Positions 33,420 through 43,500 of a stretch of DNA of 64,000 nucleotides are shown here, piece by piece. Every line of letters begins with the position of its first letter. Within the stretch, counting starts at the first letter, position 1. The position numbers and the translations under genes were made by a program. The notes below the pieces were generated by a model that did not search any database, had not been told where the DNA came from, and saw only the letters and a program-made list of their open reading frames with translations. This stretch comes from Bacteriovorax sp. MedPE-SWde. Lineage in GTDB: Bacteria > Bdellovibrionota > Bacteriovoracia > Bacteriovoracales > Bacteriovoracaceae. Where the stretch lies: NCBI GenBank assembly GCA_001874305.1, contig MPCU01000005.1, positions 1 to 64,000 of the forward strand. The letters are read 5' to 3'.

Positions 33420-34931
33420 ATGTTTGAATTGAAAGGTAATTATTTTAATAACAAATATCATCAAACGCTCATAAGTGGACCAAGCGCTACAGAAGTCTTT
33501 GTAAAAAGGGAATGTCCTGCAAATACTGATTTAGAGTTATGGAACCTTCCTGTTGATTATTCAAATGTTGATGAAATCATTGATGCTTCAATTAAGGGAT
33601 TCAAAACTTGGAGAAATACAAGTGTTGAAGATCGAATTACTGTTCTAAAAAGATATCAAGAATCTCTAAAGAAAAACCAAGAGCGTATTGCAACAGCAAT
33701 TTCATTAGAAGTTGGGAAGCCATTCTGGGAAGCTAAAACTGAGGCTGCAGCACTTGTTAGTAAGGTTGATGTTACCATTAATGATTCTTTGCCACGTATT
33801 AATACAAAAGAATATAAAGATATACTGCCAAACACTAAAGGCAGTGTTCATTACAAGCCGGTTGGTCCTTGTTTTATTATTGGCCCATTTAACTTTCCTT
33901 GTCATCTCGCCAACGGCCAAATACTCAGTGCTTTAATTTCAGGTAATTCGATCATATTTAAGCCGTCTGAAAAAACATGCTATAGCTCTCAACTCATGTT
34001 TGAGTGTTTAGCTGAAGCTGGCTTCCCTGACGGCGTTGTGAATCTCATTCAAGGAGATGGAGAGACGGCCAGAAGAATTCTTAAAAGCAAAGATATAAAG
34101 GGTGTCTTCTTTACTGGTTCTAAGGAAGTAGGTTTAAAAATTATCGAAAGTACTTATTCAGATCTAAGTAAGCTAGTGTCACTTGAGCTTGGTGGTAAAA
34201 ACCCAGCAATAGTTGATCCTAGCTCGAATATGGACTTTGTACTTGAAGAGTTAATTAAGGGATCATTTCTTACAACAGGACAACGTTGTACATCTACTGC
34301 AATAGTTGCTGTACACGAATCAATTCATGAAGAGTTAATCTCTAAATTTCACGAAATGGCTAAAAAGATCATTGTTGATCATCCTATAGAGCATGAGAAT
34401 ACGCCATTTATGGGTCCTCTTGTTGATCAAAGATCTTTAGACCAATACCTTCTCTATATGGGTATGGCCAAGAGAGAAGGTATTCAAGAAGTTATGAGAG
34501 GTAAGCAACTTGATAAAAAGTTTCCTGGATATTATGTGAGTCCTTCAATTCATTTGGCTAAGTCATTCGATGAAAATAGTCATTTCCTTAGTTCAGAAAT
34601 ATTTGGACCAAATTGTACTTTCATTACTTACAACGATTTTGATGAAGCTATCGATATAGCTAATAAAACAGAGTATGGGCTAGCAGCTTCAGTATTTACA
34701 AAAGATCAATCACAATTTGATCACGCTGTTAAAAATATTGATGCAGGTTTAATTAATTTAAATAGGTCCACAGTTGGAGCAAGTGCAAAACTTCCATTTG
34801 GTGGTGTTAAGAATTCAGGAAATTATAAGCCTGCTGCAGTTTCCACTATTGATAGTTGTGTTTATCAGATGTCTAGTTTAGAAGTTCAAGAGACTGAGCC
34901 AAGTGGTTCAATCGTAGGTTTAATGGATTAA
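33420..34931 (+). CDS. astD: Succinylglutamate-semialdehyde dehydrogenase (aldehyde dehydrogenase)
   Basis: This 503-residue NAD-dependent aldehyde dehydrogenase has the catalytic C290 in TTGQRCTSTAIV, the general-base glutamate in SLELGGKNPAIVD, and the Rossmann motif FTGSKEVGLKII. Family naming follows AstD, which oxidises succinylglutamate semialdehyde. The ribosome site GAGG lies before the ATG. astB and astE, the other two steps of the pathway, are not present nearby. Confidence 0.85.
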   Translation: MFELKGNYFNNKYHQTLISGPSATEVFVKRECPANTDLELWNLPVDYSNVDEIIDASIKGFKTWRNTSVEDRITVLKRYQESLKKNQERIATAISLEVGKPFWEAKTEAAALVSKVDVTINDSLPRINTKEYKDILPNTKGSVHYKPVGPCFIIGPFNFPCHLANGQILSALISGNSIIFKPSEKTCYSSQLMFECLAEAGFPDGVVNLIQGDGETARRILKSKDIKGVFFTGSKEVGLKIIESTYSDLSKLVSLELGGKNPAIVDPSSNMDFVLEELIKGSFLTTGQRCTSTAIVAVHESIHEELISKFHEMAKKIIVDHPIEHENTPFMGPLVDQRSLDQYLLYMGMAKREGIQEVMRGKQLDKKFPGYYVSPSIHLAKSFDENSHFLSSEIFGPNCTFITYNDFDEAIDIANKTEYGLAASVFTKDQSQFDHAVKNIDAGLINLNRSTVGASAKLPFGGVKNSGNYKPAAVSTIDSCVYQMSSLEVQETEPSGSIVGLMD

Positions 34932-35438
34932 TCAGAACTGTTTTTTATTCACTAATACACCTGAGCGAGAAGACTTTGACATATCTTCTTTTAAAGTCTT
35001 TTCTTGCTCAATATCAACACCAGCATTTTTTAAATACAGACCCATAACTTCTCTTTGCTTTAGCTTTGATTGAACATATTTAAAACGTTCTTTCTCTTTT
35101 AAGATGAAGACCGATGTTTCAACAGCTTCTCCTGTTTTGCCTCTTGCTGTATCACCCATTCTAGATTTTTCATTAAAATGATTTATATATTCAATGACGG
35201 CTGCACCAGTGCTAACTGGCTCCACAGACTCGACCTCATCGGCTTCCGTTTTCTTAAATGGCAGAATCTTTGCGCCCTCTTCATCATCTGAAAAGTTTAG
35301 CTTCTCCCCACTTTCAAATTGATCGAGCATGTCTGTCAGCTCTAGTCTGTTGGAGCCACTTGACGATGCTGTTAACTCTGAGATTTCCTCTGGAGTTATG
35401 ATTCTTAAAATGTCGGCCAATAAAGATAATGCTGCCAT
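34932..35438 (-). CDS. Hypothetical acidic protein (168 aa)
   Basis: I do not recognise this gene. The 168 residues are soluble with no signal. The N-terminal helix (AALSLLADILRIITPEEISE) is followed by an acidic, low-complexity linker (residues 45-80), then a basic helical segment (ERFKYVQSKLKQREVMGLYL). The stop lies one base beyond that of astD, convergent. GGAAA lies before the ATG. Confidence 0.6.
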   Translation of the reverse strand: MAALSLLADILRIITPEEISELTASSSGSNRLELTDMLDQFESGEKLNFSDDEEGAKILPFKKTEADEVESVEPVSTGAAVIEYINHFNEKSRMGDTARGKTGEAVETSVFILKEKERFKYVQSKLKQREVMGLYLKNAGVDIEQEKTLKEDMSKSSRSGVLVNKKQF

Positions 35439-35551
35439 ATAGTTTCCTTATATCTGACTATTCTAATCGGCTTTTTAATAAAAAAATTAAGAAAATCTTT
35501 ATATTTTTCGAAAAAACAGCTAGTTAAGTACAACTAAATTAAAATGCCTAC

Positions 35552-35580
35552 TAGACATATCCGAAAAATATCATTATAAA
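35552..35580 (+). promoter_or_regulatory. Candidate promoter of tRNA-Asn
   Basis: TAGACA (35552-35557) and TATAAA (35575-35580) are 17 bases apart. Transcription would begin about 15 bases before the tRNA. The rest of 35439-35551 holds no gene I can support. Confidence 0.45.
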
Positions 35581-35602
35581 ATTACTTACTTATCATAAAT
35601 AC

Positions 35603-35677
35603 TGGGATGTGGCGCAGCGGTAGCGCAGTAGACTGTTAATCTATTGGTCCGGAGTTCGAATCTCCGCATCCCAGCCA
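35603..35677 (+). tRNA. tRNA-Asn (anticodon GTT)
   Basis: The 75-base cloverleaf has acceptor TGGGATG / CATCCCA, anticodon loop CTGTTAA, T-loop GTTCGAATC and an encoded CCA. It stands alone. About 35 bases further on, a weak hairpin atctc / gagat followed by TTTTT (35712-35731) may terminate it. Confidence 0.95.
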
Positions 35678-35764
35678 TTTTTTCTTTCCACGAAATTCAT
35701 AAACATGACCTATCTCCTAGAAGAGATTTTTGTTATCTTGTAGATAGTATTAATAACTTTAACA

Positions 35765-37192
35765 ATGATATTAAATATGAAGAAGCTAGATAAAATATTG
35801 AGTGATGAATTTCAAAGAGATGCCATAAAGTCTATGTCACTTTTTTACTCTGACACTATCTCTGAATATAGAAATGATGTTAATGAGGATTATGAAAATA
35901 CTCACCTATCAGCTAACTTTCAAAACTTCTTTAAAGGTGCCATTTATAACAACGGTCTTAATGAATTTAATTCAACTAATTGGTATTGGTTAAAACTAAT
36001 TGAACGTATTGTTCACTTAATCTATCTTCATGAAAACCTTGTTATAAATGATAGTGATTTCGAGTTATCTGAAAGTGAGGATGAGTTATTTAATTTTTGG
36101 CATGATAGCGACTATGCGAAATCGTTTCTTGAAATGATTAATGAAACCAAAGACCTTCTCGCGACTTCTAAATTTCATTTAAACTTACTTGAAGGACAAG
36201 TAATTGCATTCTTTGCGACTCAAATTGATGGCTCTGTTAAGTTTGATGAAGTGTCTTTTTATAACACTCCAGAGATTGGGGACGGTTCTGATAGAGTTTT
36301 TAACGCCAAAACACATAGTTACTTTAACTTAGAGTCTAAAGACCCTGATCGTTTTATTTTTACAATATCTAATAAAGATGGAAGTAATCTAGTTATAAAC
36401 GGAGAGCAGGTAAATTTTAGTGATAATGCTCTACAACTATCAAGTGGTTGCTTTCTACACTTAAGCTCTTCTATTCTTGATAAAGATAGAGAAAACTTCT
36501 TTCAAAGAATTGAAGAAGCGCTTCAAATTATAAATAACGCCAACCCTAAACTATTTACTACCTTTACTAACTTTACCAAGGCCATCGTACCAATTAATGA
36601 AAAAGGTATTGTTAGTTATTCAATGCAAAACCTCCCTGGATTCTCAAGTATAAATATGTACGAGAGAGACTTTCTAGACCTACTAGATGATCTTCTCCAT
36701 GAAAACGGGCATCACTACATGAATGCATTTTTAAATGTAGAAGAGCTCATTTCAGACGATGATGAGAAAATCTATTATAGTCCTTGGAGAAGGGCCCTTA
36801 GACCAGTTCGAGGTATTTATCATGCTTACTTTACTTTCTATTGGGCATTTATACTGTACAAGTCTCTATATGTTGCAAATAAGAGCGACAGCTTAGCAGG
36901 CTTTCAGCCTAGTAAACAACAAACTATTAAAATTCTATCAAGAACTCTTGAAGAATATCATATGATAAATTTCTGCTGGCCGGATTTATTAAGTGCTCAT
37001 CAGGCAGGTAAGATCTCAGATGAGGGTCTTGAGGTAATCAGCTTCATTAACGATGAGCTTAGTACGATCTCAGAAGGTCTAATTTCGGATATAGAGGCTG
37101 AACTCAAGCATTCTTCAATAATGGACTATGAAAAAATACTTGAGCTTAAAAAGCACTTAAAGGATACGAGAGAGCACTATACAGAAAGTTGA
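35765..37192 (+). CDS. HExxH-type protein resembling alpha-ketoglutarate-dependent peptide beta-hydroxylases
   Basis: The 475 residues have no signal or membrane anchor. Residues 310-320 read LLHENGHHYMN, an HExxH metal motif (H312, E313, H316). At 338-353 comes YYSPWRRALRPVRGIYH. This HExxH followed by a Y-x-PWR...RP...G...H block is the pattern I associate with the HEXXH-motif domain family now annotated as peptide beta-hydroxylases in RiPP (ribosomal peptide) pathways; H353 may be a further ligand. No RiPP precursor or transporter is visible nearby. The ATG lacks a clear Shine-Dalgarno. The end overlaps the convergent YgfZ-TPR gene by 16 bases. Family call is by motif only. Confidence 0.55.
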   Translation: MILNMKKLDKILSDEFQRDAIKSMSLFYSDTISEYRNDVNEDYENTHLSANFQNFFKGAIYNNGLNEFNSTNWYWLKLIERIVHLIYLHENLVINDSDFELSESEDELFNFWHDSDYAKSFLEMINETKDLLATSKFHLNLLEGQVIAFFATQIDGSVKFDEVSFYNTPEIGDGSDRVFNAKTHSYFNLESKDPDRFIFTISNKDGSNLVINGEQVNFSDNALQLSSGCFLHLSSSILDKDRENFFQRIEEALQIINNANPKLFTTFTNFTKAIVPINEKGIVSYSMQNLPGFSSINMYERDFLDLLDDLLHENGHHYMNAFLNVEELISDDDEKIYYSPWRRALRPVRGIYHAYFTFYWAFILYKSLYVANKSDSLAGFQPSKQQTIKILSRTLEEYHMINFCWPDLLSAHQAGKISDEGLEVISFINDELSTISEGLISDIEAELKHSSIMDYEKILELKKHLKDTREHYTES

Positions 37193-38691
37193 TTTAGACG
37201 AGATTGCATTTCATTAGCAGGCATCATATCGCCCTGCGCAGATGCCACCTCAATTCCTTTTTTGTACACATCTAATGCTTCATCTATTTTACCTATTTTT
37301 TCACAACTCTTTCCAAGAAGAGCGTATGCCGTTGAATATTTTTTATTTTCTTCGAGAACTATCTTCAAGTGCTTATAGGCTTCATCATATTCATGACGGT
37401 GAAATAGAATATCTGCCATACCATAATTGGCAATAGCGTCTCTATCATCCATTTCAATAACTTGTTTAAACATTGACTCTCTTCTAGCAAGCTCTGCCGC
37501 TTTCTTCTCTTCTTCTTCAGCTATCTTCTTTTTAACTTGAGCTTCTTCTCCAAGCTTTTGAAAGCTAGCTACTGTAGCAAGGGATTTTTCATCTTCTGCT
37601 TTCTCAATTTCACCAATCTTCATATAGAACAAAGATTTGTTTGTATGGGCCATTACTGAGTTCTTATCGACTTTTAATAGTTCATCCATTGCCTCAATGG
37701 CATCTTTAAATCTATCGAGTTGTCCTAGGATTGCCCCTTTTGATTCATACGCATCTGCATAGCCAGGATCAAGCTGGATTGCAAGGTCCAACAATTTCAG
37801 AGCAGACTCTTCTTCTTTTTTATGAAACTCTTCAATGGCCTTATGAAAAAGGTCTTCAGCCTTTTGAGTTTTATCACTACTTACTAGAGGAATATTTCTA
37901 ACAGTTAACTCTATATCGTCACTTTTAAGTTTCTTTCCTTCAACTTGTAGATCTCTAGAAACTGAAGCCAAAGTATAATATTTATTTTCATAGCTAAAGC
38001 TACCCCACACTTTCTTTATAGAGTTATCTATAAATTTGGACTCTTTAGCTGATTCTAACAATACTGGATATTTTGCAGCTCCCCTACGGGACTCAATTTT
38101 TGATGCTGTCTCTTGTCCAAGAAAACAACCCTTTTTATAATCAACAGCAAGCTTATTTAAACTAGTTTCATTGACTAGCTCGTCTCCGTTAAGAGTCAAC
38201 CCAAGTTCTGGCCATGCTGTTGATAGAATAGCAAACCTATATGTCTCTTTATCAATTTCAGGGTACTGTACTTCCTTTGGATCAATAATGATGAAAGCAT
38301 CTTGATCGGCCCACTTTGTCTTAAAGTGAACCTCACTAATATTGTCTTCTACACTGGGTCCAACTACAACTGTAGCATTTGACTCTGTAACAAGAACTTC
38401 AACATCTTCCATAATAATAAATTTATTCAATTCACTAATCGTATTTTCACAAAGAGCGTTTTCAATAATTATATAAAAATCACCATTATGTTTTCCGACA
38501 TAAAAGAAAGAGTAGATTCGTCCCGATCTATCAAGCCTACAACTAAGCTGCGCTTCCCTATCTGAAATTTTCGATAGGTCATTTGTAAATTGTCTTTGAA
38601 GATATTCTGCAGAGTCACTACCTATAATTTTTAATACACTATAGGTAGTTAAAGGAGCTGAGATTGCTCCATAAAGAAGTTCATTTATCAT
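37177..38691 (-). CDS. YgfZ/GcvT-like folate-binding domain fused to TPR repeats
   Basis: Residues 1-270 match the YgfZ/CAF17 family, which helps maintain iron-sulphur proteins in a folate-dependent way. The diagnostic KGCFLGQE lies at 187-194, preceded by LAVDYK and followed by TASKIESRRGAA. Residues about 280-500 are TPR-like: LKLLDLAIQLDPGYADAYES, and AYKHLKIVLEENKKYSTAYA, with a Glu/Lys coiled segment between (about 380-405). Standalone YgfZ is about 300 residues, so this is a fusion. The gene follows an IscA-type gene on the same strand by 9 bases. Confidence 0.8.
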   Translation of the reverse strand: MINELLYGAISAPLTTYSVLKIIGSDSAEYLQRQFTNDLSKISDREAQLSCRLDRSGRIYSFFYVGKHNGDFYIIIENALCENTISELNKFIIMEDVEVLVTESNATVVVGPSVEDNISEVHFKTKWADQDAFIIIDPKEVQYPEIDKETYRFAILSTAWPELGLTLNGDELVNETSLNKLAVDYKKGCFLGQETASKIESRRGAAKYPVLLESAKESKFIDNSIKKVWGSFSYENKYYTLASVSRDLQVEGKKLKSDDIELTVRNIPLVSSDKTQKAEDLFHKAIEEFHKKEEESALKLLDLAIQLDPGYADAYESKGAILGQLDRFKDAIEAMDELLKVDKNSVMAHTNKSLFYMKIGEIEKAEDEKSLATVASFQKLGEEAQVKKKIAEEEEKKAAELARRESMFKQVIEMDDRDAIANYGMADILFHRHEYDEAYKHLKIVLEENKKYSTAYALLGKSCEKIGKIDEALDVYKKGIEVASAQGDMMPANEMQSRLNQLSV

Positions 38692-38700
38692 TGGTTAACC

Positions 38701-39036
38701 TTAAACAGAGAAAGATTCACCACATCCACAAGTATTCTGTGCATTTGGGTTAGAGAATACGAAGCCTTTACCATTAAGACCATCTTTAAAGTCTAACTCG
38801 ACACCTCTTAGATAAATAGATGATTTTGGATCGATAAAGATCTTGATTGTGTTAAACATTAGAACATTGTCTTTTTCTAGTTTTTCACCAAAATCTATTT
38901 TATACGATAATCCTGAGCATCCGCCACCGATTACACCGAGCCTGACACCAATTAGCTCTCTGTCTTTATCTTCAGATTCAAATATCTGATTAATATGCTC
39001 GATTGCTTTGTCTGTTATAGTCAGTAATGATTCCAT
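38701..39036 (-). CDS. IscA/ErpA-type iron-sulphur carrier
   Basis: The ATG at 39036 has GAGG seven bases upstream; the in-frame ATG at 39054 adds six residues and has no site. The 111 residues show the three conserved cysteines of A-type carriers: GGGCSGLSYKID and the C-terminal CGCGESF. These proteins hold and deliver Fe-S clusters to apoenzymes. Placement directly before the YgfZ-TPR gene supports a shared Fe-S maturation role. ErpA, IscA and SufA cannot be separated by eye. Confidence 0.9.
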   Translation of the reverse strand: MESLLTITDKAIEHINQIFESEDKDRELIGVRLGVIGGGCSGLSYKIDFGEKLEKDNVLMFNTIKIFIDPKSSIYLRGVELDFKDGLNGKGFVFSNPNAQNTCGCGESFSV

Positions 39037-39164
39037 TATTTTCCTCTTTTCCATTATTATAGCATGCGTAAATCACACTATAAATCAGGATGTTACCTAC
39101 TTTTTTGCCTAGTTTAACAAGCTTATTTCTATCAATGATATACTCAAAATTAAGGATAGTTTCA

Positions 39165-39956
39165 ATGGCAATTGTATTAATAGTTAAACATAAAGACCAA
39201 AGTTCTACACTAAACCTTAAAAATAGAACTTTTACTTTTGGAAGATCGTCCAAAAGTGACATAACTATACCTGATACCATGATTTCAGGTCAGCATTGCT
39301 CTGTAACCCTGACTGATAACAAAGTCATAACAGTCAAAGACCTAGGCTCAACAAACGGAACCTTCATAAACGGCTCTCAGCAAGAGTCTTCAAAGTTGTT
39401 CATAGGTGATGTGGTTACTCTTGGTGAGACGTCAATACGTCTTGATAAGAAGTCTTTAAATCCAGGTGAAAGAAGTCATTTCTCTAATAATGAACGGACA
39501 ACTGTTCGCTATATTCAAGCTCCAAAGGCTCAAGACACTCTCTCAATCAAAAGAAATATACATGAAGAGTACTCAGAAAATACCAAGAGTAAGGTAAAAA
39601 AGGCTTCAAAAGTTGAAAAAATTTTGGCCGAAGAAGAAAAGTCCATTGAAATTAACTTCAATCCAGATGGAACACATATAAGTGAGATACAAAAAAGTGC
39701 TCCTCAAGAAGATGAAGTAGATGCAGAAGTTGATACAGGTATAATAAAAGAGAGTGAGCTTTCGCCAACGGAAGATATAGATAACTCAAACTATGTATCC
39801 ACAGGTGACACACAGTTTATAAAACTCGATAAAGAAGGCACTAGCTCTAAGAAGACGAAAAAGAAAAAGTCAGGGGCTGCTCGAAAAAAGAAAACTAAAA
39901 AGAAGAAGGAAAAACCAAAGAGCCTCTTTGCTAAATTATTTTCAATTTTTAAATAA
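39165..39956 (+). CDS. FHA-domain protein with a basic lysine-rich tail
   Basis: The ATG at 39165 has AAGGA eight bases upstream; the longer frame from 39090 has no site. The 263-residue protein starts with an FHA domain: FTFGRSSKSDITIPDTMISG, then QHCSV and LGSTNGTFING, the phosphothreonine-binding residues. The middle (about 115-215) is polar and acidic. The last 35 residues are a run of Lys/Arg ending in LFAKLFSIFK, which could bind nucleic acid or membrane. No Ser/Thr kinase is adjacent. Confidence 0.8.
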   Translation: MAIVLIVKHKDQSSTLNLKNRTFTFGRSSKSDITIPDTMISGQHCSVTLTDNKVITVKDLGSTNGTFINGSQQESSKLFIGDVVTLGETSIRLDKKSLNPGERSHFSNNERTTVRYIQAPKAQDTLSIKRNIHEEYSENTKSKVKKASKVEKILAEEEKSIEINFNPDGTHISEIQKSAPQEDEVDAEVDTGIIKESELSPTEDIDNSNYVSTGDTQFIKLDKEGTSSKKTKKKKSGAARKKKTKKKKEKPKSLFAKLFSIFK

Positions 39957-39964
39957 TTATAAAT

Positions 39965-40552
39965 TTACTTTCTTGGCATCCAAAAAACTTCTTTACCTGA
40001 ATTATCTTTATTCGCTAATCTAGCTAATACAAAGAAATAATCCGACAACCTATTAAGATATTTTAAGATTTCCTCTGGAAGATCATCTTGATGAACAGTA
40101 TTAAATTTAACCGCTTTTCTTTCTACTCTACGAGAAACTGTTCGACATATATGTAATGTCGAAGACATTTGTGACCCTGCAGGCAGTATAAAGTACTTCA
40201 GAGGTTCTAGTTTTGCTTCGATAACATCGATATATTTTTCGAGCTTATCAACATTCTCAGCCGAGATCTGTGGTAATTTATATTTCTCTCTTCCTTCTTG
40301 TAGACACGCAAAGTTAGAACCGATGTCAAATAGTAACACTTGGAGCTCTTCTAAGTATAAGAACTCCGCTCTTTTTTCATCACTACTCATTATAGACCTA
40401 GCAAGGCCAACAAAGCTATTTAACTCATCAACCTCACCGTATAAATCAATTCTGTCATCTGACTTAGAAATTCTTTCTCCACCAACTAGTGCAGTCTTCC
40501 CAGCATCACCTGTTCTAGTATAAACTTTTGCTTTTTTAGTTGGCTCAGTCAT
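39965..40552 (-). CDS. Cob(I)alamin adenosyltransferase (PduO type)
   Basis: This 195-residue enzyme makes adenosylcobalamin from cob(I)alamin and ATP. The N-terminal motif KVYTRTGDAGKTALVGGERI is the ATP-binding signature; LYGEVDELNSFVGLAR and CRTVSRRVERKAV also match. Its start overlaps the stop of icmF as TAATG, so it is coupled to the AdoCbl-dependent mutase whose cofactor it supplies. Confidence 0.92.
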   Translation of the reverse strand: MTEPTKKAKVYTRTGDAGKTALVGGERISKSDDRIDLYGEVDELNSFVGLARSIMSSDEKRAEFLYLEELQVLLFDIGSNFACLQEGREKYKLPQISAENVDKLEKYIDVIEAKLEPLKYFILPAGSQMSSTLHICRTVSRRVERKAVKFNTVHQDDLPEEILKYLNRLSDYFFVLARLANKDNSGKEVFWMPRK

Positions 40553-43500
40553 TACATATTCCTTCTATACTTCCCACCAACTTCGTAGAGAACATTAGTG
40601 ATTTCTCCTAAGCTACAGTAGTTTGTTGTATTAAGGAGCTCTTCAAATATGTTTCCATTATCTAAAGCTACTTGTCTTAATCTTTCTAAAGCATCTTGAG
40701 ACTTATCTTTATTTACTTCGTGAAAGTTATTAAGACGTGTAATCTGATCCATTTTTTCTTCATCTGAACATCTTGATAATTCAATTTCTTGATTTAGTTG
40801 TTCGTCAATATTATCAGCAATATAAGTATTAACACCTATAATTGGTAACTCACCATTATCTTTTAAAGTTTCATAGTGAAGAGATTCTTCTTGAATCTTA
40901 CTACGTTGATACATACTTTCCATTGCACCAAGTACTCCACCCTTGTCAGATATTCTTTCAAACTCTGCTAAGATTGCTTCCTCAACAATGTCTGATAATT
41001 CTTCGTAGATGTATGAACCTTGCATTGGGTTATCAGTTTTATTTAATCCAAACTCTCTATTAATGATCATTTGAATTGCCATTGCTCTTCTTACAGACTC
41101 TTCAGTTGGTGTTGTAATTGCTTCATCATAAGCATTTGTATGAAGAGAGTTACAATTATCACTAAGGGCCATAAATGCCTGTAGTGTTGTTCTAATATCA
41201 TTGAAGTCAATTTCTTGAGCATGTAAAGATCGTCCAGATGTTTGAACATGGTACTTGAACATTTGAGACTTAGTACTTGCTTGATACTTGTCTCTCATTG
41301 TTACTGCCCATATTTTTCTAGCAACACGACCAATTACTGTATATTCTGCATCTAAACCATTTGAGAAGAAGAATGATAAGTTTTGACAAAATTCATCAAT
41401 TTTCATTCCACGACTTAGATAGTATTCAACGTATGTAAATCCATTTGCTAAAGTAAATGCAACTTGAGTAATCGGGTTCGCTCCAGCTTCAGCAATGTGG
41501 TAACCACTAATTGAAACAGTGTAATAGTTCTTTATTTTTCTTTGACAGAAAAACTCTTGAACATCACCCATCATTTTTAAAGCAAAATCTAATGAGAAGA
41601 TACATGTATTCTGAGCTTGATCTTCTTTAAGTATATCTGCTTGAACTGTTCCTCGAATACTTTGCATTACTTGAAGACGTTTTTCTTCATTCCAAAAGTC
41701 ATCACCCTCAAGGTTCTGACTAATCGCTGTATTCATAAAGAACGCTAGGATAATTGGAGCTGGTCCGTTGATTGTCATTGAAACAGAAGTATAAGGATCA
41801 GCTAGATTAAATCCTGCAAAAAGCTGCTTCATATCTTCAACCGTTGCGATATTTACACCTGCTTCACCAATCTTCCCAAAGATATCAGGTCTCTTATCAG
41901 GGTCTTCTCCGTAAAGAGTTACTGAATCAAATGCCGTTGATAATCTTTTGGCCTTGTCGTTTTTCGAAAGGTAGTGAAACCTTTCATTTGTACGACCTGG
42001 TCCACCTTCTCCAGCAAACATCCTCTTTGGATCTTCATCCGCTCTCTTAAACGGGAAGATACCTGCACAATAAGGGAAGTGACCAGGAAGGTTGGCCTTT
42101 CTCATATATCTATATTTCTCAGAAATAGAATCGAAGTTAGGGTAAGCAACCTTTGAGATATCTAAACCACTTAGAGATTTAAACTTAGAAGGTACCTTTA
42201 TCTCTTTTGATCTTACTGTATAAGAAAATTGACCTGATCTATATTGCTCAACTGTCGAGTTATATAAATCTAGTTCCTCTTGAAAGTTTTCCGGAAGACT
42301 CGCTTCCACCTCAGCTAATTTTTCTTTAATTTCAGAGTTATCTACTAGCTCATTTACCTTCTTTAATGCCTCATAATCTTTTACAAGCTCAACTCTTCTT
42401 TCAGTTTCAGCATTGTAATCACGACATGTTTTAGAGATATCTCTTAGGTATAAACTTCTCTCCGCTGGTATAATCTTTGTTTTATCTGACGGAGCCTTCT
42501 CTTTTTTAAGTCCACTTAATTTATTCATATCGAAGTCAAAAGTATCTGCAATTTCATAGAAAAGTGCATTTACTCCTGGATCATTAAACTTTGATGCCAT
42601 TGTTCCAAAAATTGGAAGTCCATCGTCCTCAGGAGAACCTGGATGACCAGCAAATAGTTTATAGTTTCTTCTATATTGTTTTCTGATGTCTCTTAAAGAG
42701 TCTTCTGATCTTGGCTTTTCAAATTTATTTAATACTATAAAGTCTGCCTGCTCTAGCATCTCGATTTTTTCAAGTTGAGTTGCAGCACCATATTCAGGAG
42801 TCATTACATATGTACACTTATCAGCGATAGTTGTAATTTCATCTGACGCTTGACCAATTCCCGACGTTTCAACAATTATCAGATCGAATGCCTGAGACTT
42901 TAAGAAAGCTACTGTTTTAGAAATTTGTGGTGATAACTCTGTTTTAGAATCTCTAGTCGCTAGAGACCTAATATAGAATGTATCAAACGAAGATGATCCA
43001 AGTCTAATTCTATCTCCAAGTAATGCACCTTGAGTCTTCTTTTTAGTCGGATCAATTGAAACAAGAGCGATCTTCTTATCAGAAAAGTGTCTATGAAACC
43101 TAAGAAGTACTTCATCGATCAGGGATGACTTTCCGGCACCACCTGTACCAGTTATACCCAGAACAGGGACTTTTCCATCAACAATATCAAAGGGTAAGTC
43201 CCCATTGTTTTCAATATGTGTAATTACTTGTGAAATCTGAACATTACTCAAGCTCGAAGGGTTCATACTTTTAAAGTCAGCTTGCTCAATTGTTGAGTAA
43301 GTAGCCTTATCAATCATGTCATCGATAATACCTTCAAGACCTAATTTCATTCCGTCTTCAGGTGAATATATTTTCGTAATACCCTTATCGTGTAAGTCTT
43401 TAATTTCCTGTGGAGTAATTACACCACCACCGCCACCAAATATACGTACATGGCCTGCTCCGGCGTCATCCAGTAGTTCACGAATATATGCGAAATATTC

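Noticed and set aside
35439-35764. RiPP precursor peptide for the HExxH protein
   Set aside because: I found no short frame with a ribosome site and a leader-core pattern on either strand around the gene.
37177-38691. A second gcvT (glycine cleavage T protein)
   Set aside because: KGCFLGQE and the lack of the T-protein catalytic segments place it in the YgfZ branch.
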